Assembly: GCA_903943625.1 (NCBI GenBank)
Contig: CAJAPL010000173.1
Location: 1-18,456, forward strand
Direction: 5' to 3'
Origin: an uncultured bacterium
GTDB lineage: Bacteria > Patescibacteriota > Gracilibacteria > Absconditabacterales > Absconditicoccaceae
Length of the DNA: 18,456 nucleotides
In this document: positions 17,266-18,456 of the stretch, piece by piece
How the letters are laid out: every line of letters begins with the position of its first letter
Numbering within the stretch: position 1 is the stretch's first letter
The notes under the pieces: generated by a model
Database searches by the model: none
Seen by the model: the letters and a program-made list of their open reading frames with translations, nothing else
What the model was told of the DNA's origin: nothing
Program-made: the position numbers and the translations under genes

Positions 17266-17925
17266 ATGAACACAAATGATAAAGCAAAAAGGATACTATG
17301 CTACGGAGACTCAAACACTCGATGACGAGTCCCTTCTAGTATGTGAATAGACAGATATCCAGCCACAAAACGTCGACCCGGCGCCCTTCAAAATATTTTA
17401 GGTAATGATTATGAAATCATCGAAGAATGATTATGAGCAAGGACGACAATGTTTGATGACCCAAGGCCAGAATTCCCTGAAAGAAACTGACTAAAAACAT
17501 TGCCAATTATTTTGGAAAGCCACCTACCTTTAGACCTTGTAATTTTGATGCTTGGGACCACAGACACCAAAGAAATGATGAATATATGAAGCGAAACTAC
17601 TGCAAAATGAATGCATCAATTGATCCAGACTATAAAAAACTATAGAATCCTGAAATGATACTCCTCTCCCAAAATACTTATAGTCGTCCCACCCACAGTA
17701 AACGAACAATGAAGTATTGCGTCAAGCCTATTTAAATGAGGCACAGAAAAGTGCATTGAGTTAATCAAGGCATATCAAAAACTAGCCGAAGATGAAAATA
17801 TCCTATATCTAGACCCTACAAAAGAAGTCCAAGTAGATAGGGGAGATTGAGTACATATCGACAGTGAAAATCATCTAAAATTAGCTAAGTTAATTTATGA
17901 AGTAGTGATTGATATATACAAATAA
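17266..17925 (+). CDS. SGNH/GDSL-type hydrolase (second copy type)
   Basis: 219 residues. Block I CYGDSNTRG carries Ser16, block III reads LMLGTTDTK and block V reads DGVHIDSENHLKLA with Asp194 and His197. The layout resembles arylesterase-like SGNH enzymes that have GDSNTxG and LGTNDxK. The Asn of block III, normally part of the oxyanion hole, is replaced by Thr (TTD in place of TND). No signal peptide is seen. It differs clearly from the SGNH gene at 906-1526 and is not a recent duplicate. The next gene starts 29 bases downstream, probably in the same transcript. Substrate unknown. Confidence 0.85.
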
Positions 17926-17954
17926 ACTATATTTAATTTTTAATACCCACTGCT

Positions 17955-18456
17955 ATGCCACAAAACAGATATGATGACAAGCTCAGAGAAGCAAACCATT
18001 TAATTTTAGATCTCACTCCTGCAAATTATCTAATGAGGGTGGAAATCGCTCTAGAAATAAAAAATATAGCACAAGATAAGCCAAATATAAAGATCCTAGA
18101 AATAGGCAGCTGAGAGGGGGACCTAACCAAATACATCTTAAAAACCAATCCTCTAATAAAAATGGACTGCCTAGATATTTCTCAAGAAATGTTAGACTTA
18201 TCAAAACCACTTTTATCATCATATTTGGACAGGATCAACTTTATATGCGAAGATGGCTTAAAGTATTTAGAAACAACTGATATCAAATACGATATAATTA
18301 CATCTGCGCGGACTCTGCACAACTTCACGTCAGATGATAGAAACAAAGTTATAGAAAAAATTTACGAGAAACTATCATCTGGTGGTAAATTTATACTGCT
18401 GGATAAAATTTATCCAGATATTGGAGAACAAGAAAAAATAAATTTATTAAATTTAC
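17955..18456 (+). CDS. Class I SAM-dependent methyltransferase, N-terminal part (3' truncated)
   Basis: 167 codons run to the window edge without a stop. Motif I is ILEIGSGEGDLTKYI (the second Gly is TGA). The acidic end of strand two is in MDCLDISQEMLDLSK, motif IV-like sequence is YDIITSARTLHNF, and EKLSSGGKFILLDKIYP is the post-IV strand. This is the Rossmann fold of class I methyltransferases. The N-terminal helical part (LREANHLILDLTPANYLMRV) may hold the substrate. The methyl acceptor cannot be inferred. It probably shares an operon with the SGNH hydrolase. Confidence 0.85.

Noticed and set aside
1..18456. UGA read as tryptophan (Mycoplasma-type code)
   Set aside because: TGA positions fall on invariant glycines such as P-loops and HDIGK, while Trp is encoded by TGG in the same proteins.
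1..18456. CRISPR array or insertion sequence
   Set aside because: No regularly spaced direct repeats and no transposase-like protein or terminal inverted repeats were seen.

Overview
This window comes from a bacterium that reads UGA as glycine (translation table 25), which points to the candidate-phylum group Absconditabacteria (SR1) or Gracilibacteria (BD1-5). In-frame TGA falls again and again on invariant glycines: the guanylate kinase P-loop, the HflX P-loop and glycine-rich loop, the RNase Y KH loop, the Tgt DSGGFQ motif and the AhpC C-terminal motif. Trp is always TGG, and all 19 complete genes stop with TAA (14) or TAG (5), never TGA. Read with the standard code, most of these genes look like strings of short broken ORFs. 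The DNA is AT-rich and Shine-Dalgarno sequences are scarce. The S-layer-like surface protein at the left edge also fits this lineage. All gene calls below treat TGA as Gly.

Layout, left to right. 1-1526 (+): the C-terminal end of a secreted S-layer-homology/Ig-like surface protein, then an SGNH hydrolase. 1519-5823 (-): hflX (ribosome-associated GTPase), an unrecognised 240-residue gene without any UGA codon, and tex. 6004-7535 (+): a small two-helix membrane protein, also without UGA, followed by a strong hairpin, then a WecA/TagO-type polyprenyl-phosphate sugar-1-phosphate transferase. 7536-7821 is intergenic and holds a candidate structured RNA with nested stems and a possible pseudoknot. 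7822-9203: gmk (+) converging on ksgA (-). 9342-13638 (+): a small acidic protein, rny (RNase Y), a multi-pass membrane protein resembling Lgt, and a membrane-anchored baseplate-J-like protein. 13663-15973: an unrecognised 147-residue protein (-) divergent from tgt (+), then a MESH1-like small alarmone hydrolase (+). 15999-17034 (-): ahpC and bcp in tandem. 17266-end (+): a second SGNH hydrolase and a truncated class I methyltransferase.

Most genes are core housekeeping of a small genome: RNA decay and modification (rny, ksgA, tgt), translation or transcription quality control (hflX, tex), nucleotide metabolism (gmk), alarmone turnover, peroxide defence (ahpC, bcp) and cell-surface assembly (SLH protein, WecA-like, Lgt-like, SGNH hydrolases, baseplate-J-like). 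No tRNA, rRNA, CRISPR array, transposase or insertion sequence was seen. No gene-free stretch exceeds 300 bases; the longest is 7536-7821. The points most worth following up are the structured element at 7576-7679, the two UGA-free genes flanking hflX, the terminator-like hairpin just upstream of tex, and the altered Asp-Asp motif of the WecA-like enzyme.
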